Origin: Pseudomonas sp. Irchel 3H7
GTDB taxonomy: Bacteria > Pseudomonadota > Gammaproteobacteria > Pseudomonadales > Pseudomonadaceae
Direction of reading: 5' to 3'
DNA: 64,000 nt
NCBI RefSeq assembly: GCF_900187605.1
Contig: NZ_FYEA01000011.1
Span: 62,001 to 126,000, forward strand
Below the pieces are notes generated by a model. It was given only the letters and a program-made list of their open reading frames with translations, was not told the origin of the DNA and made no database searches. Position numbers and translations under genes: made by a program. Positions 9,187 through 18,066 of the stretch are shown here, in pieces; the stretch's first letter is position 1, and every line of letters starts with the position of its first letter.

Positions 9187-10365
9187 ATGTTGCTCAACCT
9201 GTTCAATGAAATGCGTGCAGCCAAGGTGCCGGTGTCGGTGCGTGAGCTGCTCGACCTGATCAACGCGCTGAAACAGCGCGTGACCTTCGCCGACATGGAC
9301 GAGTTTTATTACTTGTCGCGGGCGATTCTGGTGAAGGACGAACGCCATTTCGACAAGTTCGACCGCGCGTTCGGCGCCTACTTCAATGGCCTCGAAAAGC
9401 TCGATGATCACTTGCAGGCGCTGATTCCCGAAGACTGGCTGCGCAAGGAATTCGAGCGTTCGCTGAGTGACGAGGAGCGCGCGCAGATCCAGTCCCTTGG
9501 CGGCCTCGACAAGCTGATCGAAGAGTTCAAGAAGCGTCTGGAGGAACAGAAGGAACGCCACGCCGGCGGCAACAAGTGGATCGGCACCGGCGGCACCAGT
9601 CCGTTCGGTTCCGGCGGTTTCAACCCGGAAGGCATTCGGGTCGGCGATGCCGGCAAGCGCCAGGGCAAAGCGGTGAAAGTGTGGGATCAGCGTGAGTACA
9701 AGAACCTCGATGATTCGGTGGAACTGGGCACGCGCAACATCAAGGTTGCCCTGCGCCGCTTGCGTAAATTCGCCCGTCAGGGCGCAGCGGAAGAACTCGA
9801 TATCGATGGCACCATCGACCACACCGCCAAGGACGCCGGTCTGCTGAACATCCAGATGCGCCCTGAACGCCGCAACACGGTGAAGCTGTTGTTGCTGTTC
9901 GACATCGGCGGTTCGATGGACGCCCACGTGAAGATTTGTGAGGAACTGTTCTCGGCCTGCAAGACCGAGTTCAAGCATCTGGAGTACTTCTACTTCCACA
10001 ACTTCGTTTATGAATCGGTGTGGAAGAACAATATGCGCCGCACCTCGGAACGCACTTCGACCCAGGACCTGCTGCACAAGTACGGCGCCGACTACAAAGT
10101 GATCTTCATCGGTGACGCCGCCATGGCGCCGTATGAAATCACCCAGGCCGGCGGCAGTGTCGAGCACTGGAACGAAGAGCCGGGTTACGTGTGGATGCAG
10201 CGCTTCATGGAGAAGTACAAGAAACTCATCTGGATCAATCCGTATCCGAAAGACACCTGGGGCTATACCTCGTCGACCAATATCGTGCGCGATCTGATCG
10301 AGGATCAGATGTATCCGTTGACGTTGCGCGGGCTTGAGGAAGGGATGCGGTTTTTGTCCAAGTAA
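9187..10365 (+). CDS. VWA-domain (CoxE-like) partner of MoxR ATPase
   Basis: Soluble protein of 392 residues. The N-terminal half is helical; a Gly-rich linker (about 120-150, GTGGTSPFGSGGFN) leads to a C-terminal von Willebrand A fold. The metal site is degenerate: the usual DxSxS is DIGGSMDAH near residue 239, and the threonine of the standard MIDAS is not obvious. It is co-transcribed with the MoxR ATPase. The pair is common in Pseudomonas, but I know of no defined client. Confidence 0.9.
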   Translation: MLLNLFNEMRAAKVPVSVRELLDLINALKQRVTFADMDEFYYLSRAILVKDERHFDKFDRAFGAYFNGLEKLDDHLQALIPEDWLRKEFERSLSDEERAQIQSLGGLDKLIEEFKKRLEEQKERHAGGNKWIGTGGTSPFGSGGFNPEGIRVGDAGKRQGKAVKVWDQREYKNLDDSVELGTRNIKVALRRLRKFARQGAAEELDIDGTIDHTAKDAGLLNIQMRPERRNTVKLLLLFDIGGSMDAHVKICEELFSACKTEFKHLEYFYFHNFVYESVWKNNMRRTSERTSTQDLLHKYGADYKVIFIGDAAMAPYEITQAGGSVEHWNEEPGYVWMQRFMEKYKKLIWINPYPKDTWGYTSSTNIVRDLIEDQMYPLTLRGLEEGMRFLSK

Positions 10366-10382
10366 GATTGCGAAGGTAAATA

Positions 10383-10419
10383 CTGAAAGGCAGACCGTAT
10401 GAAAGCGGCTGCCTTTCAG
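10383..10419. terminator. Hairpin between convergent genes
   Basis: Perfect 11-base stem CTGAAAGGCAG/CTGCCTTTCAG (10383-10393 and 10409-10419) with a 15-base loop. There is no clean T-run on either side, so termination strength is uncertain, but the place between two gene ends supports the call. Confidence 0.65.
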
Positions 10420-10429
10420 GCTCGCGAAT

Positions 10430-10978
10430 TTACCAATCTGTCGCGAGATAAGACTTGCAGAGCCGGTCCATGAAAGAGGTGTCCAGAATCGCGGGGCCGA
10501 CAGCAGTCGTTTTTTGCCCGCGGCGTTTTTTCTTCCCTCTGGCGACAACTTTCGCCCCGCCATTTTCCAGCGCTACCCTGCGATTTTTTTCAATGTCCGT
10601 TTCAGGACTCAGGGTCACTTCACTCTTCATTTCGCCCTCTGGCGCCAGAAAGCGAAACCTTACGCTTTTCACCTCAGCACCCGCGTTGGTCTCCACGGTC
10701 ATCAGCTCCATGGCGTTACCACTCGCCTCCGTGCGGTGATTCCAGTGAAACATACGCATCATGTCGACGGTTGCGGTGGACATAAATGTCTCAATACGCG
10801 CAACGATGTCCTGATGACCGGCCCGGTCGGCGTCCAGTCGTTGCACATTGTAGAAACGATCGATGCTCGCCCGATAAACCGGCACGCAGTCCACACCCTC
10901 ATAAAAACCGACAATGTGCCCATCGACACTGTTCGCACATTCGCCCTTTGATTGGGCCATTACTGTCATAAAACGCAT
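10430..10978 (-). CDS. Uncharacterised soluble protein
   Basis: Predicted 182 residues with a good ribosome site (AAGGAAG, 7 bases before the ATG at 10978). No signal peptide or membrane helix. A basic patch (GKKKRRGQK, about 147-155) precedes a short C-terminal segment ending LATDW. I recognise no family. It lies between the MoxR/VWA operon and the 5-oxoprolinase cluster, with its own leader of about 120 bases, so it is probably a separate transcription unit. Confidence 0.6.
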   Translation of the reverse strand: MRFMTVMAQSKGECANSVDGHIVGFYEGVDCVPVYRASIDRFYNVQRLDADRAGHQDIVARIETFMSTATVDMMRMFHWNHRTEASGNAMELMTVETNAGAEVKSVRFRFLAPEGEMKSEVTLSPETDIEKNRRVALENGGAKVVARGKKKRRGQKTTAVGPAILDTSFMDRLCKSYLATDW

Positions 10979-11096
10979 CTGTAACTTCCTTGTAAAAGAT
11001 GAAGACCGATAGTTCCATACATGCTCGACAAGCGATGTAGGGCGACGTACTGATGCGCCAGGAAAAATCTCGGTCTTCCGTCCGAAGTACGGACAA

Positions 11097-12014
11097 TTAC
11101 AAGTAGGACTTCAGGTAGTTGATATGGTCATGCCATGCACGCTCTTGCATGACTGGCGTGAACCGCACCCTGTCACCCGGGAGACATTGCGCCAGCCTCG
11201 CCAGCGCCAAGGGTGTCAGCGCCCCCAAGCGTGGATAACCACCAATGGTCTGACGATCATTGAGCAACACGATCGGTTGCCCGTCCGGCGGTACCTGCAC
11301 CGCCCCGAGTGGAATGCCTTCGGAAATCATCGGCTGCCCCTGATATTCCAACGCCTTGCCCAGCAAACGAATGCCCATGCGATCAGCGCGACTGTCCAGC
11401 GTCCAGGCACTGTTGAAGGCATCAAACAAACTCTGCCCACTGAACTGGCCGATCTGTGCGCCGAGCACCAGATCCAGCGGTGCATTCGCTTTCAAATCCG
11501 GTCGTAAATCCAAAGGCACTTCGCGAACACATAGCGATTTCCTGTGATAACTCAGCGTCGCGCCCTTGGCCAACGGCAAGCCCATACCGTCCAGCCCACC
11601 GAACTCTTCACGCACCACCGTCGCGCTGCTGCCCAGCACCTTCGGTGCATCAAAACCACCGGGCGCCGCCAGATAAGCCCGGGCACCGAGCAGCGGTTGC
11701 GTGAACAGCAACTTCTGTCCTTTACGCAACTTGAAACTGCGCCACGGCGCCAGCGGTTGACCATCAATCTGTGCGCCAAGATCAGCTCCGGCCAGTGCCA
11801 GCAAACAATCCTCTGCAGCGACGACGGCAAACCCGCCGAGGGTGATTTCGATCACCGTTGCATCGAGGTTATTGCCGAGCAACCAGTTGGCCCAGCTCAT
11901 CGAACACCAATCCGCCGCACCGCCCTGGGTGACGCCCAGGTGCCGCACGCCAAACCGTCCCGCGTCCTGCAACAGGCACAACGGGGTACTGGCTTCAATC
12001 GTCAGTCGGCTCAT
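11097..12014 (-). CDS. pxpC: 5-oxoprolinase subunit C (biotin-dependent carboxyltransferase family)
   Basis: Protein of 305 residues of the KipA/PxpC family (opening LCLLQDAGRFGVRHLGVTQGGAADW, a family hallmark). With PxpA and PxpB it hydrolyses 5-oxoproline (pyroglutamate) to glutamate using ATP. Its start overlaps the end of pxpB by four bases, so the two are translationally coupled. It is the last gene of the cluster. Confidence 0.92.
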   Translation of the reverse strand: MSRLTIEASTPLCLLQDAGRFGVRHLGVTQGGAADWCSMSWANWLLGNNLDATVIEITLGGFAVVAAEDCLLALAGADLGAQIDGQPLAPWRSFKLRKGQKLLFTQPLLGARAYLAAPGGFDAPKVLGSSATVVREEFGGLDGMGLPLAKGATLSYHRKSLCVREVPLDLRPDLKANAPLDLVLGAQIGQFSGQSLFDAFNSAWTLDSRADRMGIRLLGKALEYQGQPMISEGIPLGAVQVPPDGQPIVLLNDRQTIGGYPRLGALTPLALARLAQCLPGDRVRFTPVMQERAWHDHINYLKSYL

Positions 12015-12715
12015 GTCTGCGCCTCCAGTGGTGTGTCATCACCACCCAGATTGACGAACTCGGCATGACTGACCGCTTCGAATCGCACCGTGTCGCCCGG
12101 TTGCATCAGGCTGTAGCCGTCGCGATTGCGGTCGAACAACTTGGCCGGGGTGCGGCCGATCAGGTTCCAGCCGCCGGGAGAGACCACGGGGTAAGCCGCC
12201 GTCTGCCGTTCGGCAATGCCGACGCTACCGGCAGCGACTTTTTTGCGTGGTGTGTTCAGGCGAGGCGCGGCAAGCACTTCTTCGACCAACCCCATAAACG
12301 CGAAACCCGGCGCGAAACCAAGGGCGAATACCTGATACTCACGTCCGCTGTGGCGACGGATCACTTCATCCACCGCCAGACCGCTGCGCTCGGCCAGCAA
12401 ACTCAACTCAGGGCCGACACTCAAGTCATACCAGACCGGCAACACATGACATTGGCCGCCAGTTCGCGCATTCGGTGACAGATCGATCAATGCTTCGGCG
12501 ATCAATTCCCGCGCCTGACCCGGACTCAGTGCAGTCAAATCGTAATGCACCATCAGCGTCGTATAGGACGGCACCAGATCGATCAGTTGCTCACCGAATA
12601 CCGCACGCAAACGCTCACTGGCAGCGAGCATCCACGGCATGTTGGCTTCGGCGATTTCATCGAACAGACGCAGCATCAGGCAATCCAGTGCCACCACTTC
12701 AATCCTTGGGTTCAT
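12011..12715 (-). CDS. pxpB: 5-oxoprolinase subunit B
   Basis: Protein of 234 residues of the KipI/PxpB family. It contains the characteristic VHYD(L) and GFAPGFAFMGLV segments and the C-terminal SPGGWNLIGRTP motif. It forms the ATP-using complex with PxpC. The ATG at 12715 overlaps the pxpA stop by four bases; a longer upstream start lies inside pxpA and is unlikely. Confidence 0.92.
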   Translation of the reverse strand: MNPRIEVVALDCLMLRLFDEIAEANMPWMLAASERLRAVFGEQLIDLVPSYTTLMVHYDLTALSPGQARELIAEALIDLSPNARTGGQCHVLPVWYDLSVGPELSLLAERSGLAVDEVIRRHSGREYQVFALGFAPGFAFMGLVEEVLAAPRLNTPRKKVAAGSVGIAERQTAAYPVVSPGGWNLIGRTPAKLFDRNRDGYSLMQPGDTVRFEAVSHAEFVNLGGDDTPLEAQT

Positions 12716-13464
12716 AAGGCGCTCTGCTGATTCAGGGCCTCGCGAATGCGCTGCACGGCCGCTACCGAACTGGCGTTGTCGCCGTGCACGCAAAGGGTGT
12801 TGGCGTGCAGGCGCAAGGCGCTGCCGTCGCTGGCGCTGAGGTTGTCGCCACGGGCAATGGTCAGGGCTTGCTCGATGATTTTTTCCGGATCGTGATGCAC
12901 CGCGCCCGGCAATTGTCGTGAAACCAGTTTGCCGGCACTGTCGTAAGCGCGGTCAGCGAAGGCTTCGAACCACAATGTCACGCCATATTCATCGCCGATC
13001 TGCTGCGCCGCCGAGTTGTCGCGGGTGGCCATCAGCATCAACGGCAGGCTGCGGTCATAAGCGGCCACTGCCTGAATCACCGCACGCAATTGCGCCGGGT
13101 TGGCCATCATGTCGTTGTACATCGCGCCGTGGGGTTTGACGTAACTGACGCGCCCGCCCTGGGCTTTGCAAATGCCGTCGAGCGCGCCGATCTGGTAATG
13201 CAGGATGTCTTGCAGCTCTTGCGCCGAATACGCCATGGAGCGGCGACCGAAACCGACCAGATCCTGATAGGCCGGGTGTGCACCGATCTGCACGCCGTGG
13301 CTCAATGCCAGGCTGACGGTCTTGCGCATGATGCTCGGGTCGCCGGCATGGAAACCGCAAGCCACGTTGGCACAATCGATGAAGGGCATGACCTCGGCAT
13401 CCAGACCCATGGTCCAGCTGCCGAAACTCTCGCCAATGTCGCAATTCAATAGCAGGCGGCTCAC
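12712..13464 (-). CDS. pxpA: 5-oxoprolinase subunit A (LamB/YcsF family)
   Basis: Protein of 250 residues beginning SRLLLNCDIGESFG, the standard YcsF/PxpA opening. It also has ANVACGFHAGDP and YVKPHGAMYNDM, which line the active site in this family. I chose the GTG at 13464 because AGGAG lies 8 bases upstream; the GTG three codons earlier overlaps that site. It is the first pxp gene and follows the MFS transporter by about 60 bases. Confidence 0.92.
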   Translation of the reverse strand: MSRLLLNCDIGESFGSWTMGLDAEVMPFIDCANVACGFHAGDPSIMRKTVSLALSHGVQIGAHPAYQDLVGFGRRSMAYSAQELQDILHYQIGALDGICKAQGGRVSYVKPHGAMYNDMMANPAQLRAVIQAVAAYDRSLPLMLMATRDNSAAQQIGDEYGVTLWFEAFADRAYDSAGKLVSRQLPGAVHHDPEKIIEQALTIARGDNLSASDGSALRLHANTLCVHGDNASSVAAVQRIREALNQQSAL

Positions 13465-13526
13465 GGTGAACACTCCTGTAGGTGCTTGTCTTTTTATCTG
13501 TAGGACTGTGCTAAGCAGGTTATCAG

Positions 13527-14813
13527 TTACTGCGCATCGAGTTGCTTGCCACGGGTTTCCGGCAGGCTCAATGCCGCGATAATCACCACGCCGTAAGACA
13601 CCGCCGCAAACGCGCCAATGCCGACACTCAACGGCACCTTCTGGCTAAGCAAGCCGATCAGCAGCGGAAACAAAGCCGCCAGTGCCCGACCGATGTTGTA
13701 GCAAAAGCCCTGCCCCGAACCGCGAATTCGCGTAGGAAACAATTCAGTCAGAAACGCGCCCATGCCGCTGAAAATCCCTGAAGCAAAGAAGCCCAACGGG
13801 AAGCCCAGCCACAGCATCACGCCATTGCTGACCGGCAGTTGCGTGTAGAGCAGAACGATGGTGAACGAGCCGACCGCGAACAGGATGAAGTTCTTTTTCC
13901 GCCCGAGCAGGTCTGTCAGATAAGCGCTGATCACGTAACCGACGTAGGAGCCGACAATCACCATCGCCAGATAACCGCCCGTACCGAGCACGCTCAAACC
14001 GCGTTCGTTTTTCAGAAAGGTCGGCAGCCAGGAAGTGATCGCGTAGTAACCACCGAGGGCGCCAGTGGTCAGCAGTGAAGCGCGGAACGTGGTGAAGAGC
14101 ATGCCCGGCGCGAAGATCTCGTAGAACTTCGATTGATTCTCCGGCGTTTGTTGGGCTTTAGCCTCGCGATAGATCTCCGGATCTTTCACCAGTCGACGGA
14201 CGAAAATCACGAAAATCGCCGGCACGATGCCGAGGATGAACAGCGCACGCCAGGCATCTTCCGGCGGCAACACCGAGAACAGCAGCGCATATAGAATCGC
14301 TGTGAGCCCCCAGCCCAACGCCCAGCCGGATTGCACCATGCCCACCGCTTTGCCGCGATCCTTGGCGCGGATCACCTCGCCGATCAGTACCGCGCCAGCC
14401 GTCCATTCGCCGCCGAAACCGAAGCCCATCAAGGTCCGGGCGATCAGCAGTTGTTCGTAGTTCTGCGCGAAGCCGCAGAGGAAGGTGAAGAAAGCGAACC
14501 ACAACACCGTGAGTTGCAGGGTGCGCACGCGACCGATGCGGTCTGAGAGAATCCCAGCGACCCAGCCGCCGATGGCCGAAGCGATCAACGTGCTGGTGTG
14601 GATCAGCCCCGCTTCGCCGGTGGTGATGCCCCACATCGCAATCAGCGTCGGCACGACGAAGCTGAGCATTTGCGTGTCCATGCCGTCCAGACCGTAGCCG
14701 ATCTTGCAGCTCCAGAACGTACGGCGCTCCTGCTGATTGATGTTGCGATACCAGTCGAACGGCCCGGGGCGCGCCGTTGCCGTGGATGCTTCTAGGGTGT
14801 CGGGAGCACGCAT
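13527..14813 (-). CDS. MFS transporter of the 5-oxoprolinase cluster
   Basis: Major facilitator of 428 residues with about 12 helices. The loop 2-3 motif is SDRIGRVRTL and the helix 5 region is GFGFGGEWTAGAVLIGE, typical of metabolite:proton symporters of the sialate/aromatic-acid type. It reads into pxpABC with a short gap, so uptake of 5-oxoproline or a related amide acid is a reasonable guess, not a demonstrated fact. The divergent LysR gene at 14973 probably regulates it. Confidence 0.88.
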   Translation of the reverse strand: MRAPDTLEASTATARPGPFDWYRNINQQERRTFWSCKIGYGLDGMDTQMLSFVVPTLIAMWGITTGEAGLIHTSTLIASAIGGWVAGILSDRIGRVRTLQLTVLWFAFFTFLCGFAQNYEQLLIARTLMGFGFGGEWTAGAVLIGEVIRAKDRGKAVGMVQSGWALGWGLTAILYALLFSVLPPEDAWRALFILGIVPAIFVIFVRRLVKDPEIYREAKAQQTPENQSKFYEIFAPGMLFTTFRASLLTTGALGGYYAITSWLPTFLKNERGLSVLGTGGYLAMVIVGSYVGYVISAYLTDLLGRKKNFILFAVGSFTIVLLYTQLPVSNGVMLWLGFPLGFFASGIFSGMGAFLTELFPTRIRGSGQGFCYNIGRALAALFPLLIGLLSQKVPLSVGIGAFAAVSYGVVIIAALSLPETRGKQLDAQ

Positions 14814-14972
14814 GGCTTATCTCCGCAGGTTTTTTATTGGTCTTGTTCGTAGCCCCGACGACGCCTATCGTGGAGACCGGATGCGTCGATTTTTCGTCGC
14901 GCGGCCCTGCTGCGTCCAACGAATAAAACCCCGCCTTAGCCATAAGAAAAATTTGTCACCCGAGCCTTGCCC

Positions 14973-15887
14973 ATGAACCTGAAGTTTCTCGAGACCTTTG
15001 TCTGGGTCGCCCGACTGAAGAGTTTTCGCCTGACCGCCGACAAGCTGTTCACCACCCAGGCGTCGATTTCCAGCCGCATTGCGGTACTGGAAGGCGAGCT
15101 GGGGGTGAAGCTGTTTTTGCGCGATTCACGCGGTGTCAGCCTGACGCCCGAAGGGTTGAAAGTGCTGGAGTACGCCGAGCAGATGCTCGACACCATGTCG
15201 GCGCTGAAACAGTCGATCGAGACCCGCTCGAGCAAAGTCGGCCGCGTGCGCATTGGCGTGATGGACACGGTGATTCACACCTGGCTCAGCCCGTTGGTGG
15301 CACAGATGACGGACCTGTATCCACGGGTGGAAATCGAGCTGGTGGCGGATACTTCGTTGAACCTCTGCGATCAGTTGCAAAAAGGCTTTCTCGATATCGT
15401 TCTGCAAACCGATCTGATCCGCCATGAAAGCGTGCGCAGTCTGGAGCTGGCCAGCCATCCGCTCGGCTGGATCGTCGCCAGCAATTCGATCTACAACCGC
15501 GACTATGCCGACCTTGCCGAACTGGCGCAGGAACGGATCATCACCTACTCGAAAAACTCCCGACCGCATCAGGATCTGTTGGCTTTGATGCAAGCCAGTG
15601 GCGTACTCGCGCCACGCTTGAATTGCGTGAACTCGGTGTCGGCGATCACGCGGTTGTTACGCGATGGTTTTGGTATTGGTGTGCTGCCGCCGGTGCTGGT
15701 TGCGGAGGAGCTGGTGCGAGGCGAATTAACCTTGCTCAACATCGATCAACGGCCACCGAATCTGCAGGTGGTGGTGTCGTGGCGGGTGGGGGTTGAGTGG
15801 GTCGAGGAGATTGTGACGTTGTGTCAGCAGGTGCTGGAGGGGTATGCGATCAAGATGGGCACTGACTATATCGCCCTGACACCGTGA
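14973..15887 (+). CDS. LysR-family regulator of the pxp cluster
   Basis: Transcription factor of 304 residues. An N-terminal winged helix-turn-helix spans about residues 1-60 (FLETFVWVARLKSFRLTADKL, TQASISSRIAVLEGELG), followed by a periplasmic-binding-protein-like effector domain. It is divergent from the MFS-pxpABC operon with a 159-base shared promoter region, the usual layout for a LysR protein controlling its neighbour. The ATG at 14973 is preferred over a TTG two codons earlier. Confidence 0.92.
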   Translation: MNLKFLETFVWVARLKSFRLTADKLFTTQASISSRIAVLEGELGVKLFLRDSRGVSLTPEGLKVLEYAEQMLDTMSALKQSIETRSSKVGRVRIGVMDTVIHTWLSPLVAQMTDLYPRVEIELVADTSLNLCDQLQKGFLDIVLQTDLIRHESVRSLELASHPLGWIVASNSIYNRDYADLAELAQERIITYSKNSRPHQDLLALMQASGVLAPRLNCVNSVSAITRLLRDGFGIGVLPPVLVAEELVRGELTLLNIDQRPPNLQVVVSWRVGVEWVEEIVTLCQQVLEGYAIKMGTDYIALTP

Positions 15888-15996
15888 TCATTCCCACGCT
15901 CCGCGTGGGAATGCAGCCCGGGACGCTCCGCGTCCCTCGAAAGCCGAACGCGGAGCGTCCGTTGAGGCGTTCCCACGCAGAGCGTGGGAACGATCA
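15888..15996. repeat. Palindromic repeat of the TTCCCACGCTCCGCGTGGGAA class
   Basis: Two inverted outer units (TTCCCACGCTCCGCGTGGGAA and GTTCCCACGCAGAGCGTGGGAAC) enclose inner inverted GGACGCTCCGCGT/ACGCGGAGCGTCC arms. The same composite appears at 26167. It abuts the end of the LysR gene and the end of the DUF2937 gene. Confidence 0.9.
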
Positions 15997-16539
15997 TCAG
16001 AGACCGCGCACATCGCGGTCTTCGATCGGCCGGCTCTGGCGCAGACGCCGGCCACCGAGTACGACCCAGTCGATCAAGCGGAACAGGCATTCAATGCCGA
16101 ACGACAGCAGCAACGCGCCGCTCATGCCCCAGATCATCGCTTCCGGCGTCAGCAGGATCTGATAGCTGTAACCGTTCCAGGTTTCCTTGCGGATATCCGG
16201 ATCCGCGGCCAACACCACTTGCAGGAAGCGGATGTACCACGGCCCTTGCATCGCCTGGAACTGCTTGTCCAGCGCGATCTGGCGGCTGAGCAAGGTGCTC
16301 AGGCTGTCAGCATCGCTGCGAAATACCGGGTCTTCACTGGCGCGATAATGCGCGACCAGCGCCTGCATATCACCCTTGAAGAACTGCTCGGCGGTGCCCT
16401 GAAAACCGCGCAAGCCAGTCTGCGCTTCGATCAGATGCGCCTCGACACGTTTCGCGTAATCGTTGATGAAGCCTGGCACCTGGACACCGATCAACAGGCC
16501 CGCCGCAAACAACACCAGCCGTACATAACTGAGCAACAT
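15997..16539 (-). CDS. DUF2937 family membrane protein
   Basis: Protein of 180 residues. There is an N-terminal membrane helix (about 6-24), a soluble helical middle and a C-terminal hydrophobic segment (about 136-155). It fits DUF2937 by its overall pattern (opening LLSYVRLVLFAAGLLIGVQVPGF). The ATG at 16539 has AAGGA 9 bases upstream. It follows the amidotransferase gene by 12 bases, so the two are one operon. No function is known. Confidence 0.8.
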   Translation of the reverse strand: MLLSYVRLVLFAAGLLIGVQVPGFINDYAKRVEAHLIEAQTGLRGFQGTAEQFFKGDMQALVAHYRASEDPVFRSDADSLSTLLSRQIALDKQFQAMQGPWYIRFLQVVLAADPDIRKETWNGYSYQILLTPEAMIWGMSGALLLSFGIECLFRLIDWVVLGGRRLRQSRPIEDRDVRGL

Positions 16540-16551
16540 GGGGTGCAATCC

Positions 16552-17328
16552 TTATTCGGTCTTGCCCTGACTGACGCATTCGCCGCGTCGCCACAGGCTC
16601 CATTGGCCCGGTTCGTAGCGGGTCCAGGTTTCGTTTTCGGTCAAAGGTTCGGTGGCAATCACCGTGACCACGTCGTTGGGCGTGGTTTCCGCCTGGAAAT
16701 CGACGATAACGTCGACATCCTTCAGGCGCGCCGGGCCGAACGGGGCGCGACGGGTGATCTGTGCGAGTTTGGTCGAGCAATAGCAGAACAGCCAGTCGCC
16801 GTCGCTGAGCAGGCAGTTGAACACGCCTTTGCTGCGATACTCAGCGCAGGCGGCGACCAGATCGGGCAGCAGCTCTTCTATATCGACCGGTTCCGGGAAT
16901 GCTGCACGCACGCGGTTGAGCAAATCGCAGAACGCCGCTTCGCTATCGGTATCGCCGACCGGGCGGTAGAAGCTTTTGATCGGGGTGAAATCGGCCAACT
17001 GGCCGTTGTGCGCGAAGCACCAGTTGCGTCCCCACAGTTCGCGGACGAACGGGTGGGTGTTGGACAGGCAGACCTTGCCGACGTTGGCCTGGCGGATGTG
17101 GCCGATGACCACTTCGCTTTTGATTGGATAGCGCTGCACCAGATTGGCGACTTCCGACTCGCAACTCGCCGCCGGGTCCTGAAACAGACGCAAACCCCGG
17201 CCCTCATAGAAGGCAATGCCCCAGCCGTCGCGGTGCGGGCCGGTGCGACCGCCACGCTGCATCAGGCCGGTGAAGCTGAACACGATATCGGTCGGCACGT
17301 TGGCACTCATGCCCAGTAATTCACACAT
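16552..17328 (-). CDS. Class II glutamine amidotransferase (YafJ-like)
   Basis: Protein of 258 residues beginning MCELLGMSAN: Cys2 becomes the N-terminal nucleophile after Met removal, as in all class II amidotransferases. GHIRQA, THPFVRELWGRNWCFAHNGQL and DTDSEAAF are the glutamine-binding segments. Only the glutaminase domain is present, so the acceptor reaction is unknown; family members of this size are called YafJ. It is first of a short leftward operon with DUF2937, and its own start is 15 bases from the end of the membrane gene to the right. Confidence 0.9.
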   Translation of the reverse strand: MCELLGMSANVPTDIVFSFTGLMQRGGRTGPHRDGWGIAFYEGRGLRLFQDPAASCESEVANLVQRYPIKSEVVIGHIRQANVGKVCLSNTHPFVRELWGRNWCFAHNGQLADFTPIKSFYRPVGDTDSEAAFCDLLNRVRAAFPEPVDIEELLPDLVAACAEYRSKGVFNCLLSDGDWLFCYCSTKLAQITRRAPFGPARLKDVDVIVDFQAETTPNDVVTVIATEPLTENETWTRYEPGQWSLWRRGECVSQGKTE

Positions 17329-17343
17329 GTGCGGACTCTCGGG

Positions 17344-17832
17344 TTACAGGCGCGGCTCGACCCGCATGCGCTGCGGGTTGTTCGGCAAGGGTGGACGACC
17401 GTAGCGGTCATCACCGGCGCCGCCAAACGGTTGATCGTCATCGCGGTCATCGGCGCGGGCGGCAGCTTTCGCGGCTTCGGCCTGCTCGCGGCGCGCACGC
17501 GAAGCACGCTCGATCGGCAAGCGGATCAACACGAAAATCAGGTAGATGCCGAACGCGATCATGCTGTACATGAACAGATCGGAGATCGCCCGCCAGGCGT
17601 TGTTGCCGACCTTGAAGGCCAGGTCCAGCGCGGTGATGGCAATGGACGGCGCAACCTTGGCTTTCACCGGGTCGATGATGGTCGGGCTGAACAGCAACAC
17701 CGCCATCAGCACACGCAGCGGTTCGCGCAACCAGCGCCACATCCAGGTGGTCAGGCGCATCCATACCAACAGGCAGCCCACAGCGGCAAAGGCGTAGAGG
17801 CCCCAGGCGATCAGATAGTCGTTCTCGGTCAT
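17344..17832 (-). CDS. Small membrane protein of unknown function
   Basis: Predicted 162 residues. Three likely membrane helices sit at about 6-25, 37-56 and 88-110. A charged, disordered C-terminal tail follows (RASRARREQAEAAKAAARA, then DDRDDDQPFGG). Start choice is uncertain: ATG at 17832 or 17841, neither with a strong ribosome site. It lies upstream of the amidotransferase and DUF2937 genes with a gap of only 15 bases, so all three are probably co-transcribed. Confidence 0.7.
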   Translation of the reverse strand: MTENDYLIAWGLYAFAAVGCLLVWMRLTTWMWRWLREPLRVLMAVLLFSPTIIDPVKAKVAPSIAITALDLAFKVGNNAWRAISDLFMYSMIAFGIYLIFVLIRLPIERASRARREQAEAAKAAARADDRDDDQPFGGAGDDRYGRPPLPNNPQRMRVEPRL

Positions 17833-17912
17833 GGTGTCCATGGCAAGGCAGGCAAAGAGGCGCTTATAGTAACGACTTTTCGCCCGTGCGGCTTGTCCCA
17901 ATAGACATGCGA

Positions 17913-18006
17913 CCTGTGGGAGCGAGCCTGCTCGCGATGACGGACAGCCTGACAACATTGATGTTGAATGTGCCGGCCTTATCGCGAGCAGGCTCACTCC
18001 TACAGG
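17913..18006. repeat. Paired inverted REP element (GCGAGCAGGCT class)
   Basis: Two inverted arms of 26 bases (17913-17938 and 17981-18006) match apart from one or two positions and share the core with the element at 2587. It lies between divergent genes, so it is not only a transcript-end structure. Confidence 0.88.
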
Positions 18007-18066
18007 GCCTGCGACGGTTTCAAAAGCTGCGAAAACCCCATTCCGTAATTTGTCCGAGAGCCTTCC

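Noticed and set aside
15888..15996. Clustered palindromes resembling a CRISPR array
   Set aside because: Units are inverted rather than direct, with no regular unique spacers and no cas genes; they are REP-type repeats.
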